64,000 bases of DNA from Paenibacillus doosanensis. GTDB lineage: Bacteria; Bacillota; Bacilli; Paenibacillales; NBRC-103111. The DNA is taken from NCBI RefSeq assembly GCF_025060755.1, contig NZ_JANYUY010000001.1:1-64000 (forward strand). Reading direction: 5' to 3'. Shown here in pieces: positions 1 through 9,688 of the stretch (its first letter is position 1; the number at the start of each line of letters is the position of its first letter). Below the pieces are notes generated by a model. It was not told the origin of the DNA, did not search any database, and saw nothing but the letters and a program-made list of their open reading frames with translations. Both the position numbers and the translations under genes were made by a program.

Positions 1-63
1 GTGCTGCTACGCAACGGCCAACTCTATACGCCACGGAAGAAGGTGACGCCTGCGAAGGATTAA

Positions 64-353
64 CGCCTCCTTTGCTAAAGTCCCTGGCATAATTCCCAGT
101 TAAAATCTGGATATTATCTCGATTTTTCGCTGGGTTCAGTTTGAGCTGTCCTTTTTTCGGCACTCCCAGCTGTTACAGCCAAGAAAATTTCCAATTCGAC
201 CGATTCGGGGACTTGACATCATACCGCTGGACTTTACAAACTAATGATAACGAATTTTGAGGAAAAGGTAAACCTAAGCCTATGGAAGGCCGTTTTGAGG
301 CCGCAAAAAAGAGCTCCCCCAGCGGGAAACTCTCGGTTTCTTGCGCGGCAGTC
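64..353. other. No recognisable gene; 3' region of the small gene at 354-746
   Basis: I see no convincing coding region in this stretch. Open frames here lack good ribosome binding sites and resemble no family I know. The only structure I can support is a probable terminator for the minus-strand gene that ends at 354, entered separately. Confidence 0.4.
305..335 (-). terminator. Probable Rho-independent terminator of the 354-746 gene
   Basis: Read on the minus strand, an imperfect hairpin (TTTCCC pairing with GGGGGA, extended by GAG/CTC) is followed by six T residues (positions 305-310). It starts about 20 bases after the stop codon of the gene. The stem includes G-T pairs and a bulge, so the call is moderate. 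Confidence 0.45.
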
Positions 354-746
354 TTAGATTTTACCGCCGGCTTCTTCAATGACTCTCATCGCCTTGTCAT
401 AATACTGCTCGTCAATGACGACGGTGAGCAGCGTGTCCATCCGGTCGGTGCCGCCGAAATCCCCCGAAAACACTTCCTCCATCGGAGCGCTCATTCCGCT
501 GGCGTCGACGCTCGCCGCCGACAAAATGCCTTCGTCGATCCCTTCGCCTTCCTGACCCAATGTCAAAAAGGAGAGTCCCGGAAAGCTTCCGGTCAAAGGA
601 TTCATCGATTCGCTTACGCCCGTTCCGTTAATCTGATGGATGCGGTCTACGGATACGTCGATTACTCTGAGCGCCTTCAGCTTCGGTACGATGCGCTCCG
701 CTTGCTCGGATGTATGAAAAAAGGCCAATATGTTTTTTTCAGCCAC
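354..746 (-). CDS. Small conserved-type hypothetical protein downstream of the dnaK operon
   Basis: A 130-residue protein of unknown function. It opens with MAEKNILAFFHTSEQAERIV, and two stretches could form an alternating beta-alpha pattern: the opening and the hydrophobic run TLLTVVIDEQYYD near the C-terminus. No signal peptide, membrane segment or catalytic motif is visible. The pattern, and a position at the end of a heat-shock operon, recall small YflT-like stress proteins, but I cannot show homology. It follows the YfhD-like gene by 34 bases on the same strand and has a terminator-like hairpin after it, so it is probably the last gene of a short transcript. The start is the ATG at 746, with GAGGGG about ten bases upstream. 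Confidence 0.6.
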   Translation of the reverse strand: MAEKNILAFFHTSEQAERIVPKLKALRVIDVSVDRIHQINGTGVSESMNPLTGSFPGLSFLTLGQEGEGIDEGILSAASVDASGMSAPMEEVFSGDFGGTDRMDTLLTVVIDEQYYDKAMRVIEEAGGKI

Positions 747-780
747 GACTTGATCCCCTCTCTGCCCTTACGAGGGTCAG

Positions 781-930
781 CTAAGATTGTTGACGCGCAT
801 CCGCTTGCTCGGCGCGTTGTCCCGCTTCCATATCTTCCTCATCGGCAAATTCGGCGTCATATTCTACATCTTCATTTTTGGCGATCGGCAGCTTCTGATT
901 TTGCTTATAATCTTCGTTCGATTGTGGCAT
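781..930 (-). CDS. Small acidic YfhD-like protein
   Basis: A 49-residue protein. The start codon at 928-930 is preceded by a good Shine-Dalgarno sequence (AAGGAGAGAG). The chain is rich in Asp, Glu, Gln and Lys and contains AEFADEEDMEAGQRAEQADA, close to the acidic motif ending the YfhD family of small Bacillales proteins. Function is unknown for that family. It lies between dnaJ (240 bases away, behind a terminator) and the 354-746 gene. Confidence 0.6.
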   Translation of the reverse strand: MPQSNEDYKQNQKLPIAKNEDVEYDAEFADEEDMEAGQRAEQADARQQS

Positions 931-1070
931 AGCGTCTCTCTCCTTGCGTTATGTGATAGAATGCTTCTCCTATTGTCCGCAAAAGCATGAAGAATATGCA
1001 GCACCGCGGCCAAGCAAGCGACAGGCTACATATCACCCCCGGCAAGGAAAAGGGATCGTTCATCAAAGCG

Positions 1071-1109
1071 CAAAAAAGCGCACCGAGAGGTGTAGGCCTC
1101 CGGGTGCGC
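1071..1109 (-). terminator. Rho-independent terminator of the hrcA-dnaJ operon
   Basis: On the minus strand the arms GCGCACC and GGTGCGC (1103-1109 and 1078-1084) form a perfect 7-bp stem followed by TTTTTTG. It lies 60 bases beyond the dnaJ stop and separates the chaperone operon from the two small downstream genes. Confidence 0.85.
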
Positions 1110-1169
1110 CGATGGAGCGAGCAGCGTTCCGCAGCCGCTCAACCGAATTACCGCCGGCTTGCGACGACG

Positions 1170-2291
1170 TTAATCGCCAAGAAACGCTTTTTTCATTCGT
1201 TCAAAAATCGTTTGCTGCTGCTCATGCGTATGTTCTCCGCTTTGGCGGGCGAATTCGCGCAGCAGCTCCCTCTGTTCCTCATTCATATTGGTCGGCGTTA
1301 CGACGACCACCTTCACATGCTGATCCCCTTGACCGTAGCCGCGCAGCCGCGGCACTCCTTTGCCTTTCAGGCGGAAGTACGTATCCGTCTGTGTGCCGGC
1401 AGGGATTTTCAGCTTGACCTTTTCGGTCAGCGTCGGGATTTCAATCTCATCGCCGAGCGCAGCCTGAGTGAAGGTCAGCGGGATTTCGCAGTAAATGTCG
1501 TCGCCTTCGCGTTCGAAGAAATCGTGCGCCTTCACGCGAATAACGACGTACAAGTCGCCCGCAGGACCGCCGCGAGTACCCGATTCCCCTTCCCCGGATA
1601 CGCGCAGCTGGGCTCCGTCGTCCACACCGGCAGGAATATTCAGGTGGATCGTCCGCTGCTTCTTCACTTTCCCCGCGCCATGACAAGTGGAGCATTTGTC
1701 CTTAATAATGACGCCCTGGCCGTTACAAGCCGAGCAGACCCGGCGGTTTACGATGCGTCCGAAAGCCGTATTTTGCACAACTTCCTGCTGGCCACTGCCA
1801 TGACAAACGGAACAAGTATCCGGCTTCGTTCCCGGTTTGGCTCCGTTTCCGTGGCAGGTGTCGCAAGTTTCGGTACGCGGGATGTGAATATCCGTTTCTT
1901 TGCCGAATACCGCTTCCTTGAACTCGATGGTCAAAGTATATTGCAGATCGTTCCCGCGCTGAGGGGCGTTTGGATTGCGCCGCTGCCCGTTTCCGCCGAA
2001 GAACATGTCGAACAAGTCGCCGAATCCGCCGAAATCCGCATTGCCGCCGCCAAAGCCGCCCATCCCCTGATTCGGGTCCACATGGCCGAAACGGTCATAT
2101 TGCGCCTTTTTCTGGTCGTCGCTAAGAACGTCGTACGCTTCTTTGGCTTCCTTGAACTTCTGTTCAGCGTCGGAAGCTTTGTTTACGTCAGGATGGAATT
2201 GACGGGCCATTTGACGGTAAGCCTTTTTAATTTCATCCTGCGAAGCGTCTTTGCCTACCCCAAGTACCTCGTAATAATCGCGTTTGCTCAT
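1170..2291 (-). CDS. dnaJ: Chaperone protein DnaJ (Hsp40)
   Basis: Cochaperone that delivers unfolded substrates to DnaK and stimulates its ATPase. The 373-residue chain has the full type I layout. The J domain covers residues 1-70 with HPD at 33-35, followed by a Gly/Phe-rich linker to about 110. Four zinc-binding CxxCxGxG-type repeats ([32 protein letters not shown]) lie near 145-215, and two C-terminal substrate-binding domains follow. Length is normal. The ATG is preceded by GGGAGTGGAACT. It is last in the hrcA-cpn-grpE-dnaK-dnaJ set, 190 bases after dnaK, with a strong hairpin in that gap. Confidence 0.98.
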   Translation of the reverse strand: MSKRDYYEVLGVGKDASQDEIKKAYRQMARQFHPDVNKASDAEQKFKEAKEAYDVLSDDQKKAQYDRFGHVDPNQGMGGFGGGNADFGGFGDLFDMFFGGNGQRRNPNAPQRGNDLQYTLTIEFKEAVFGKETDIHIPRTETCDTCHGNGAKPGTKPDTCSVCHGSGQQEVVQNTAFGRIVNRRVCSACNGQGVIIKDKCSTCHGAGKVKKQRTIHLNIPAGVDDGAQLRVSGEGESGTRGGPAGDLYVVIRVKAHDFFEREGDDIYCEIPLTFTQAALGDEIEIPTLTEKVKLKIPAGTQTDTYFRLKGKGVPRLRGYGQGDQHVKVVVVTPTNMNEEQRELLREFARQSGEHTHEQQQTIFERMKKAFLGD

Positions 2292-2427
2292 AGTTCCACT
2301 CCCATTCTTAAAGCCATGAAAAGTCCCCGGACCAGGAAGCTATTCCAAGTTCGAAGAACCCCCGTGTTACGCGCGCTGCGCCAGTAAAAGGGCCGCATGC
2401 GCATAATTGGTGCACAACATAGGGAAA

Positions 2428-2452
2428 GTCAAAGCCGGCAAGCGGCTTTGAC
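2428..2452 (-). other. Perfect hairpin between dnaK and dnaJ
   Basis: GTCAAAGCCG and CGGCTTTGAC form a perfect 10-bp stem with a 5-base loop, 30 bases after the dnaK stop. On the minus strand it is followed by only TTTCCC, so it is at best a weak or partial terminator. It could lower dnaJ expression relative to dnaK or stabilise the processed dnaK message. Confidence 0.6.
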
Positions 2453-2481
2453 CTTCGATCCCGTATAGATTGCAGCGGATA

Positions 2482-4350
<1,869 letters not shown>

Positions 4351-4397
4351 TCAAGCGATATAATGCCTCGAGTGCCTCTTTAGCTGCCGATCCGCCT

Positions 4398-4967
4398 CTA
4401 GGAGCTGACCTTAACCATAGCCGGGCGAAGCACCTTGTCTTTAAGCATGTAGCCTTTCTGTACTTCCTCGACAACGATTCCTTCCTCATGCTCGTCGGAA
4501 TCTACCTGCATGATAGCCTGATGGAATTCAGGATTGAACGGCTGACCTACGGATTCCATAGCTTGCAGCCCTTCGCCTGCCAGAACCTGTTCGAATTGAC
4601 GGAATATCATATCAACGCCCTTAAGCAGCGCATCGTAATCGTTGTTGTCTTTTCCCGCGACCAGAGCGCGCTCGAAGTTATCCACCACAGGCAGAAGCTG
4701 CTCAATCAGCTTCAAGGAAGCATACTTCGCAAACTCTTCCTTTTCTTGACGCGTCCGTCTGCGGAAATTATCGAAATCCGCTTGCGTGCGCAGAAAACGC
4801 TGATAGTGCTCATCCGCTTGCTGCCGAAGCTTATCCAGCTCGCCGGATTGTTCGGAAACCGCTTCTTGCGCGGCTTCGGCAGCTTCGCTTGCTTCTGTAT
4901 ATGTAGCGTCAACCTGTTGCTCGCTGTCCGCTTGATCATCCAATGGTTTGTTTGTTTCAGTACTCAA
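4398..4967 (-). CDS. grpE: Nucleotide exchange factor GrpE
   Basis: Homodimeric ADP-release factor for DnaK. The 189-residue chain has an acidic, low-complexity N-terminus, a long coiled-coil helix (about residues 40-95) and the C-terminal beta domain, with VVDNFERAL and the family-typical YMLKDKVLRPAMVKV. The start is a TTG at 4967; AAGGAGGTGACATAAGA lies just upstream, so the unusual start codon is well supported. A small palindrome (ACCTATCAATAGGT, 4996-5009) lies in the leader before the ribosome binding site. Confidence 0.97.
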   Translation of the reverse strand: MSTETNKPLDDQADSEQQVDATYTEASEAAEAAQEAVSEQSGELDKLRQQADEHYQRFLRTQADFDNFRRRTRQEKEEFAKYASLKLIEQLLPVVDNFERALVAGKDNNDYDALLKGVDMIFRQFEQVLAGEGLQAMESVGQPFNPEFHQAIMQVDSDEHEEGIVVEEVQKGYMLKDKVLRPAMVKVSS

Positions 4968-5092
4968 TCTTATGTCACCTCCTTATTTGGACTCCACCTA
5001 TCAATAGGTCTATTGTAACCATCCCCTGCCGGGAGTAGCCTTTCAAGATCTGTTCACCGCAGGTTGACTGGATAATAACTAGCGCTTGCGCT

Positions 5093-6634
5093 TCATTCCT
5101 CCGAGCGAGGCTGTTTCATCTTAATTACCGTATGAATCCGCAGCACCGCCGCGGCAACCTCGCCCGCAGCCTGCAAAGCATGAAGCTTCACCTGCGCAGG
5201 GTCCACGACGCCGCGCCCGATCATGTCGACAACGGCTCCGGTATCGCAATCGATGCCCAGCGCGTCGGAGCCTGCGTTAATCTGCGCCGCCTTCACTTCC
5301 TCCACCTTCTCCAGCGGATTGTAACCGGCGTTGACGACGATCTGCGCGAGCGGCTTGCGCAGCGCCTGGGCTACGGCGGCGACGCCGAAGCCCTCCATCC
5401 CCTGGATCGTCTCGCGCAGACGATCCAGATCGTAGGCGGCGGCCATCTCGGCCGCGCCGCCGCCCGGCAAGCATCCGCCGCGCAGCGCAGCCTGCACGGC
5501 GGATGCGGCGTCTTTGGCGATTCGCAGCCGCTCGCCGACGACCTCGCTCGTGCTGGCGCCGACGACGATCGTCACCTGCGTCCGCCCTTTGCCTTCGGCC
5601 ATGCGGACGCATTCGAGGCGATCGTCGTACGAGACGCGCCCGGCGAAGCCGAGATAGCCTGCCAGCTCGGAGGCAGGCTTGCGCAGCCCGCTGCGGCGGA
5701 TCGGCCGCGCGCCCGTATATTCGCACACGAGCCGGATATCGTGGCGCGGCACCCGCTGCACGACCATGATGCCGTGGTCGGTGCAGAACTGCTCCGCCTC
5801 GGCGTTGACGCCCCGGTCGGCGATAATCAGCCCGACCTGCAGCTCGACGAGCTTCTCCAGCGACAGCCGGAATTGCTCCTTAAGCTGCATCTGCTTTTGG
5901 AAGCCCGCCTCGGTCATCAGCGCTTCCTCGTCGATCGTCTCCGGCTCGAAGGCATCCTGGAATACCAGCACCGACGCGGCATCCGGAGGGAAATCGAGCT
6001 GCGCGTTAATCGGCTTCTTCTGAATCAGCAGCCCCGGCCATACCTCGCTGACAGCCCGGCTGTGGGAAATAACGACATCCGCGTAGCGGAAGCTTTCCTC
6101 CTGCAGCTTATGCACGCCAAGCTTTCTCGCTCCCTCCAGGATCAGCTCCGCAAGGTCGCCGTGTTCGCGGCCCGCAATATAGCCGATCCTGTACAGCAGC
6201 GGGTCCTTCAAGCCTTCGATGCGCCGGCTCCGGGCGGCAAGCGACTGCAAAGCGGCCGCCACGCCTTCCTGAATCCCCTTCACAACTTTGGCTACCGGCA
6301 CACCCCGGGTCACCTGCGCGACCCCTTCGGCTACCAGCGCGCCGGCCAAGACGGTAGCGGTCGTCGTCCCGTCTCCGACCTGCTGCTGCTGCGAGCGCGC
6401 GACCTGAATCAACAGACGCGCCGCAGGATGGGTAACATCCATCTTCTCGAGAATCGTGACGCCGTCATTCGTAATAATGACCTCGCCCTGTCCGCCGACA
6501 AGCATCGTATCGAGCCCCTTGGGCCCGAGCGTACCTTCGACAGCCGAACAAATCGCCCGGATAGCCCCGGCATTATTTAGCAGCGTTGCATACGTATCGT
6601 CGCTCTCGTGCGAAACAGGCTTTGTTTGACTCAT
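5093..6634 (-). CDS. Group III (archaeal-like, TCP-1/thermosome-type) chaperonin
   Basis: A double-ring chaperonin subunit of 513 residues, not GroEL. The N-terminal equatorial domain carries [14 protein letters not shown] (about 33-46), [20 protein letters not shown] (Asp57) and [13 protein letters not shown] (Asp88). The C-terminus holds [20 protein letters not shown] and ends [10 protein letters not shown], like CCT/thermosome (ILRIDDVI) rather than GroEL, and it has no GGM tail. Archaeal-like chaperonins next to bacterial dnaK genes are known as group III, first studied in Carboxydothermus. The ATG at 6634 overlaps the hrcA stop (ATGA) and has GGTGG five bases upstream; an in-frame GTG at 6643 is the alternative. 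Its place between hrcA and grpE, behind a CIRCE element, implies heat-shock induction. Confidence 0.93.
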   Translation of the reverse strand: MSQTKPVSHESDDTYATLLNNAGAIRAICSAVEGTLGPKGLDTMLVGGQGEVIITNDGVTILEKMDVTHPAARLLIQVARSQQQQVGDGTTTATVLAGALVAEGVAQVTRGVPVAKVVKGIQEGVAAALQSLAARSRRIEGLKDPLLYRIGYIAGREHGDLAELILEGARKLGVHKLQEESFRYADVVISHSRAVSEVWPGLLIQKKPINAQLDFPPDAASVLVFQDAFEPETIDEEALMTEAGFQKQMQLKEQFRLSLEKLVELQVGLIIADRGVNAEAEQFCTDHGIMVVQRVPRHDIRLVCEYTGARPIRRSGLRKPASELAGYLGFAGRVSYDDRLECVRMAEGKGRTQVTIVVGASTSEVVGERLRIAKDAASAVQAALRGGCLPGGGAAEMAAAYDLDRLRETIQGMEGFGVAAVAQALRKPLAQIVVNAGYNPLEKVEEVKAAQINAGSDALGIDCDTGAVVDMIGRGVVDPAQVKLHALQAAGEVAAAVLRIHTVIKMKQPRSEE

Positions 6635-7656
6635 CTGTACCACCGCTCCAGCATCAGCGTCATATCCTTGGACAAGTAATCGAGCAGATTAATCACTTTA
6701 CCGTAATCCATCCGCGTCGGGCCGAGAATGCCGATCGTTCCGAGATGCTTGCCGTCAAACGAGTACGACGCCGTAATTAAGCTGCAATCATTTATGGCTT
6801 CAACCGAATTTTCACTGCCTATTCGAACCTGGATGCCGGCCGGCGTGCCTGTAATCAGTTTGGCGAGCACCGGCGTCTCGGCCAGCAAATCCAGAATGCT
6901 TTTTACTTTTTCCATGTCCTGAAACTCGGGCTGCGTCAGCATATTGGTCGTCCCGCTCAAGAAGATGCGGTCCTCTTCTCCCTGATCCACAACGCCGTTC
7001 AGCATCGCCATCAATTCCTGATAGCCCGTCACATAGCTGCGCATTTCTTCTCCGGCTTCGGAGAACAGCTTCGACTTGAAATGAATGAGCGGTACATTGC
7101 CGAGCCGCGCATTCAAAATATTAACGAACTTCTCCACCTCGGACATCGAGATGCCTTCGGGAATCGTTACCGTCTTATTCTCGACATGCCCCGTATTCGT
7201 GACGATAATGGCGACGGCCGTCCGTTCGTTCAGCGGCACGATCTGCAGATGGCGCAGCGTCGTGCTGAACATCTCCGGTCCCATCACGATGGACGTATAA
7301 TTGGTCAGGTTGGACAACATCATCGCTACATGTTGAACGACTTGCTCCATCTCCTGCATTTTATCGGCAAAAAAAACTTTCAGCGCCTCCACCTCATGCT
7401 GGGCGAGGCTGCCGAGCTTAATCAGATGGTCCACATAATAACGGTACCCTTTATGCGAAGGAATCCGCCCTGCGGACGTATGCGGCTGTTCGAGATAGCC
7501 CATCTCTTCCAGGTCCGACATTTCATTACGGATCGTGGCAGGGCTGAATCCCACATTGCCGCGTTTGGAAATACTGCGGGAGCCCACCGGCTCTGCTGAA
7601 CGAATATAATCATCTACGATGGCACTTAAAATATGACGCTGGCGCTCGGTCAACAT
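6631..7656 (-). CDS. hrcA: Heat-inducible transcription repressor HrcA
   Basis: Dimeric repressor that binds CIRCE and shuts off class I heat-shock genes; GroEL normally keeps it active. The 341-residue protein starts MLTERQRHILSAIVDDYIRS, with a winged helix over residues 1-75 (PVGSRSISKR, ATIRNEMSDLEEMGYL) and a GAF-like and dimerisation region behind. I chose the ATG at 7656 because CGGGAGGGTT lies just upstream and it matches the usual N-terminus; the frame extends 16 codons further without support. The stop overlaps the start of the chaperonin gene. Autoregulation is expected, since a perfect CIRCE lies 55 bases upstream. Confidence 0.97.
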   Translation of the reverse strand: MLTERQRHILSAIVDDYIRSAEPVGSRSISKRGNVGFSPATIRNEMSDLEEMGYLEQPHTSAGRIPSHKGYRYYVDHLIKLGSLAQHEVEALKVFFADKMQEMEQVVQHVAMMLSNLTNYTSIVMGPEMFSTTLRHLQIVPLNERTAVAIIVTNTGHVENKTVTIPEGISMSEVEKFVNILNARLGNVPLIHFKSKLFSEAGEEMRSYVTGYQELMAMLNGVVDQGEEDRIFLSGTTNMLTQPEFQDMEKVKSILDLLAETPVLAKLITGTPAGIQVRIGSENSVEAINDCSLITASYSFDGKHLGTIGILGPTRMDYGKVINLLDYLSKDMTLMLERWYR

Positions 7657-7710
7657 ATTCAACCCTCCCGAAAATCGTAAATCGTCGAAACCTGCTTTTC
7701 CCACCCGTCG

Positions 7711-7737
7711 TTAGCACTCCGAACTGTCGAGTGCTAA
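7711..7737. promoter_or_regulatory. CIRCE operator (HrcA binding site)
   Basis: The arms TTAGCACTC and GAGTGCTAA are separated by nine bases, an exact match to the class I heat-shock consensus TTAGCACTC-N9-GAGTGCTAA. It lies just downstream of the -10 box of the hrcA promoter, where bound HrcA would block transcription of hrcA, the chaperonin, grpE, dnaK and dnaJ. Confidence 0.97.
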
Positions 7738-7748
7738 TTCATAATACA

Positions 7749-7771
7749 AAAATAACAGACCCGAAGGTCTG
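7749..7771 (-). terminator. Terminator of the acetyltransferase gene, embedded in the hrcA promoter
   Basis: CAGACC-TTCG-GGTCTG forms a 6-bp stem with a stable TTCG tetraloop, followed on the minus strand by TTATTTTTG. It begins eight bases after the acetyltransferase stop codon and fills the spacer between the -35 and -10 boxes of the hrcA promoter. Confidence 0.75.
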
Positions 7772-7777
7772 TGTCAA
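7749..7777 (-). promoter_or_regulatory. SigA-type promoter of the hrcA operon
   Basis: On the minus strand TTGACA (7772-7777) and TATTTT (7749-7754) are spaced by 17 bases, and the CIRCE element covers the expected start of transcription. The spacer is made up almost exactly of the terminator hairpin of the upstream acetyltransferase gene. Confidence 0.75.
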
Positions 7778-7778
7778 G

Positions 7779-8240
7779 TCAATCGATCCGCTTCAGAACG
7801 GCTATTTCGTCGCAGCAATGCTGCTTTTTGCAGTGAATGCAATCTGTCCATACCTTTTCCGGAAAAATCTCTTTCTGCACGACGGTAAAACCGTTTCTTT
7901 CGAAAAATCCGACCTCGTAGGTCAAAGCCATCACTTTGGGAATTTCCTGTCTTCTCGCTTCTTCTATTAGAAAGCTCACGACGGCCTTGCCTATGCCTTG
8001 GCCCTTGTAACCGTCCGTTACGCCGAGGGAACGAATCTCCACCAAATCCTGGCCCAAGCGGGTCAAAGAACCGCAGCCGACGAGCCTGTCTTCTATAACA
8101 GCCACAACAAAGGTATCGATCTGTTCGGCCAGCGTTTCGCGCGACCTCGGCAGCATGATCCCCTGCTCTGCATAGCCCTGTATTATGTCATAAAGAGTAT
8201 CGATATCCTGCTTTGTTGCTTTTCTGCATGTGACTGCCAT
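7779..8240 (-). CDS. GNAT-family N-acetyltransferase, short ArgA-like type
   Basis: A 153-residue acetyl-CoA-dependent acetyltransferase. The GNAT fold is shown by VEIRSLGVTDGYKGQGIGKAVVSFLIEEA, containing the Q/RxxGxG/A acetyl-CoA loop (YKGQGIG), and by the late strand VGFFERNGFTVVQKE. The C-terminus has a Cys cluster (DCIHCKKQHCCDE) seen in short, stand-alone N-acetylglutamate-synthase-like enzymes, so amino-group acetylation of an amino acid is a reasonable guess. The ATG at 8240 is preceded by a modest GGTGGG; the upstream extension is AT-rich and lacks a binding site. It sits between hemW and hrcA, is not part of the heat-shock operon, and no arginine genes are near. Confidence 0.8.
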   Translation of the reverse strand: MAVTCRKATKQDIDTLYDIIQGYAEQGIMLPRSRETLAEQIDTFVVAVIEDRLVGCGSLTRLGQDLVEIRSLGVTDGYKGQGIGKAVVSFLIEEARRQEIPKVMALTYEVGFFERNGFTVVQKEIFPEKVWTDCIHCKKQHCCDEIAVLKRID

Positions 8241-8310
8241 AGAAAACCCACCATTCATGTAATAAATTCGATATGAATAAATATACAACAAGACGTATAA
8301 AGTTTTCAAT

Positions 8311-8334
8311 ATAAAAAAAACTCCGATTCGAAGT
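8311..8334 (-). terminator. Probable terminator downstream of hemW
   Basis: On the minus strand GACTTCG-AAT-CGGAGTT makes a short stem with a G-T pair, followed by a run of eight T residues (8313-8320). It lies about 120 bases after the hemW stop. Two tandem copies of GTTTCTGAATTTC (8433-8458) lie at the hemW stop codon. Confidence 0.5.
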
Positions 8335-8457
8335 CTTTTTTACAAAGCGTTCCCTTGCGGAAGCGACGGCTTTTCATGCCGTTCAGAGCGGAAAGAAAAT
8401 ATGCCGGACGGCGGTCTCTATGTCAGTTGTACGTTTCTGAATTTCGTTTCTGAATTT

Positions 8458-9612
8458 CTATACGCTCAAAAACTCTCCGAACACCTCGTTGCCGTAAAGC
8501 ACTCCTTTATCCGACAGCTTGTAGCCGTCCTCCGTCTCCTCCAGCAATTGAAGTCCGAGCAGCTTCTTCAGCACGTCCCCGAACACCGATTCAAGCTCGC
8601 TGCCGAACTGTCTGCGAAAATCCGATCTCGTTACGCCGCGCAGCAGCCGCAGCCCGACCATCATGAAGTCTTCCATCGCATCCTGCCGGCTGATCTCATA
8701 TTCCTCCAGCAGCGGAAGCCCCCGCCGCGTAGCGTCGATGTAAGGCTGAACGCCTTTGATATTGACGTGTCTGCGTCCGTACGTATAGCCGTGCGCGCCT
8801 GCGCCGAGCCCGTAGTAGCTGCGGTTGAGCCAGTACATGCTGTTGTGGCGGCTTTCGTAGCCCGGCTTCGCAAAATTGCTGATTTCATACTGCGTGTACC
8901 CCGCCTGCTTCAGACGCTCCATAATGAGCAGAAACATATCCAGCTCCTCGTCTTCTTCGGGCAGCGGAAGCTGATTTTTTTGATACAGCGTATGGAACAG
9001 CGTGTTTTCTTCCACTTTCAGGCTGTAGATGGAGTAGTGCGGCAAATCCAGCGCCAGCGCCTTATCCAGCGTGTCGTGCATCGTCTGTACCGTCTGCTTC
9101 GGCAATCCGAACATCAGATCGATCGACATGTTGGTAAAGCCCGCCTTGCGCGCATTTTCCAGACTGCGGTATACGTCGTCCGTGTTATGAATCCGGCCGA
9201 TTCCCTCCAGCAGCGCGTTGTCGAACGACTGGACGCCGAAGCTGATCCGATTCACTCCGCCTTCTTTCATCGCCTGAAGCTTCTCCAAATCGGTCGTACC
9301 CGGATTCGCTTCCATGGAAAACTCGATTTGCGGCGACTGCCGCGGGAAGTAGGCGTTGACCCTGCGCAGGAAGCTTGCCATCTGATCCGGCAGCAGGACG
9401 GTCGGCGTTCCCCCTCCGACGAAGATCGTCTCGATCTCCTGCGGCGGCACCGCGGCGACGGTCCGCTCCATCTCCCGCTCCAGCGCGTCGAGGTAATCCA
9501 TGACCGGCTGGCCTTTCAGCACATACGAATTGAAGTCGCAGTAATGGCATTTGTTCGTGCAAAAAGGGATGTGAATATACACCGCTTGCGGCGTTTCTTG
9601 ACGTTGAATCAT
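8458..9612 (-). CDS. hemW: Heme chaperone HemW (radical SAM, HemN-like)
   Basis: A 384-residue radical-SAM protein, formerly misnamed oxygen-independent coproporphyrinogen oxidase and now regarded as a heme-insertion chaperone. The N-terminus AVYIHIPFCTNKCHYCDFNS carries the CxxxCxxC iron-sulfur motif; IFVGGGTPTVL follows at about residue 70, and a HemN C-terminal domain ends the chain. True HemN has an extra Cys after the motif (CxxxCxxCxC), whereas here it is CxxxCxxCDF, which favours HemW. The ATG at 9612 has AAAGGAGGGAGCTTC in front; the longer frame lacks a binding site. It follows lepA by 76 bases, as in B. subtilis. Confidence 0.93.
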   Translation of the reverse strand: MIQRQETPQAVYIHIPFCTNKCHYCDFNSYVLKGQPVMDYLDALEREMERTVAAVPPQEIETIFVGGGTPTVLLPDQMASFLRRVNAYFPRQSPQIEFSMEANPGTTDLEKLQAMKEGGVNRISFGVQSFDNALLEGIGRIHNTDDVYRSLENARKAGFTNMSIDLMFGLPKQTVQTMHDTLDKALALDLPHYSIYSLKVEENTLFHTLYQKNQLPLPEEDEELDMFLLIMERLKQAGYTQYEISNFAKPGYESRHNSMYWLNRSYYGLGAGAHGYTYGRRHVNIKGVQPYIDATRRGLPLLEEYEISRQDAMEDFMMVGLRLLRGVTRSDFRRQFGSELESVFGDVLKKLLGLQLLEETEDGYKLSDKGVLYGNEVFGEFLSV

Positions 9613-9688
9613 GAAGCTCCCTCCTTTCCGTCCCAACGGAAAAGCAGATGCGCCGGTTCGGCGCACCTGCTGGCTTGTCTCGCTCTAT

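Noticed and set aside
1-63. A plus-strand frame of 20 codons ending in TAA at the left edge
   Set aside because: It may be the end of an upstream gene, but 20 residues without a recognisable motif cannot support a call.
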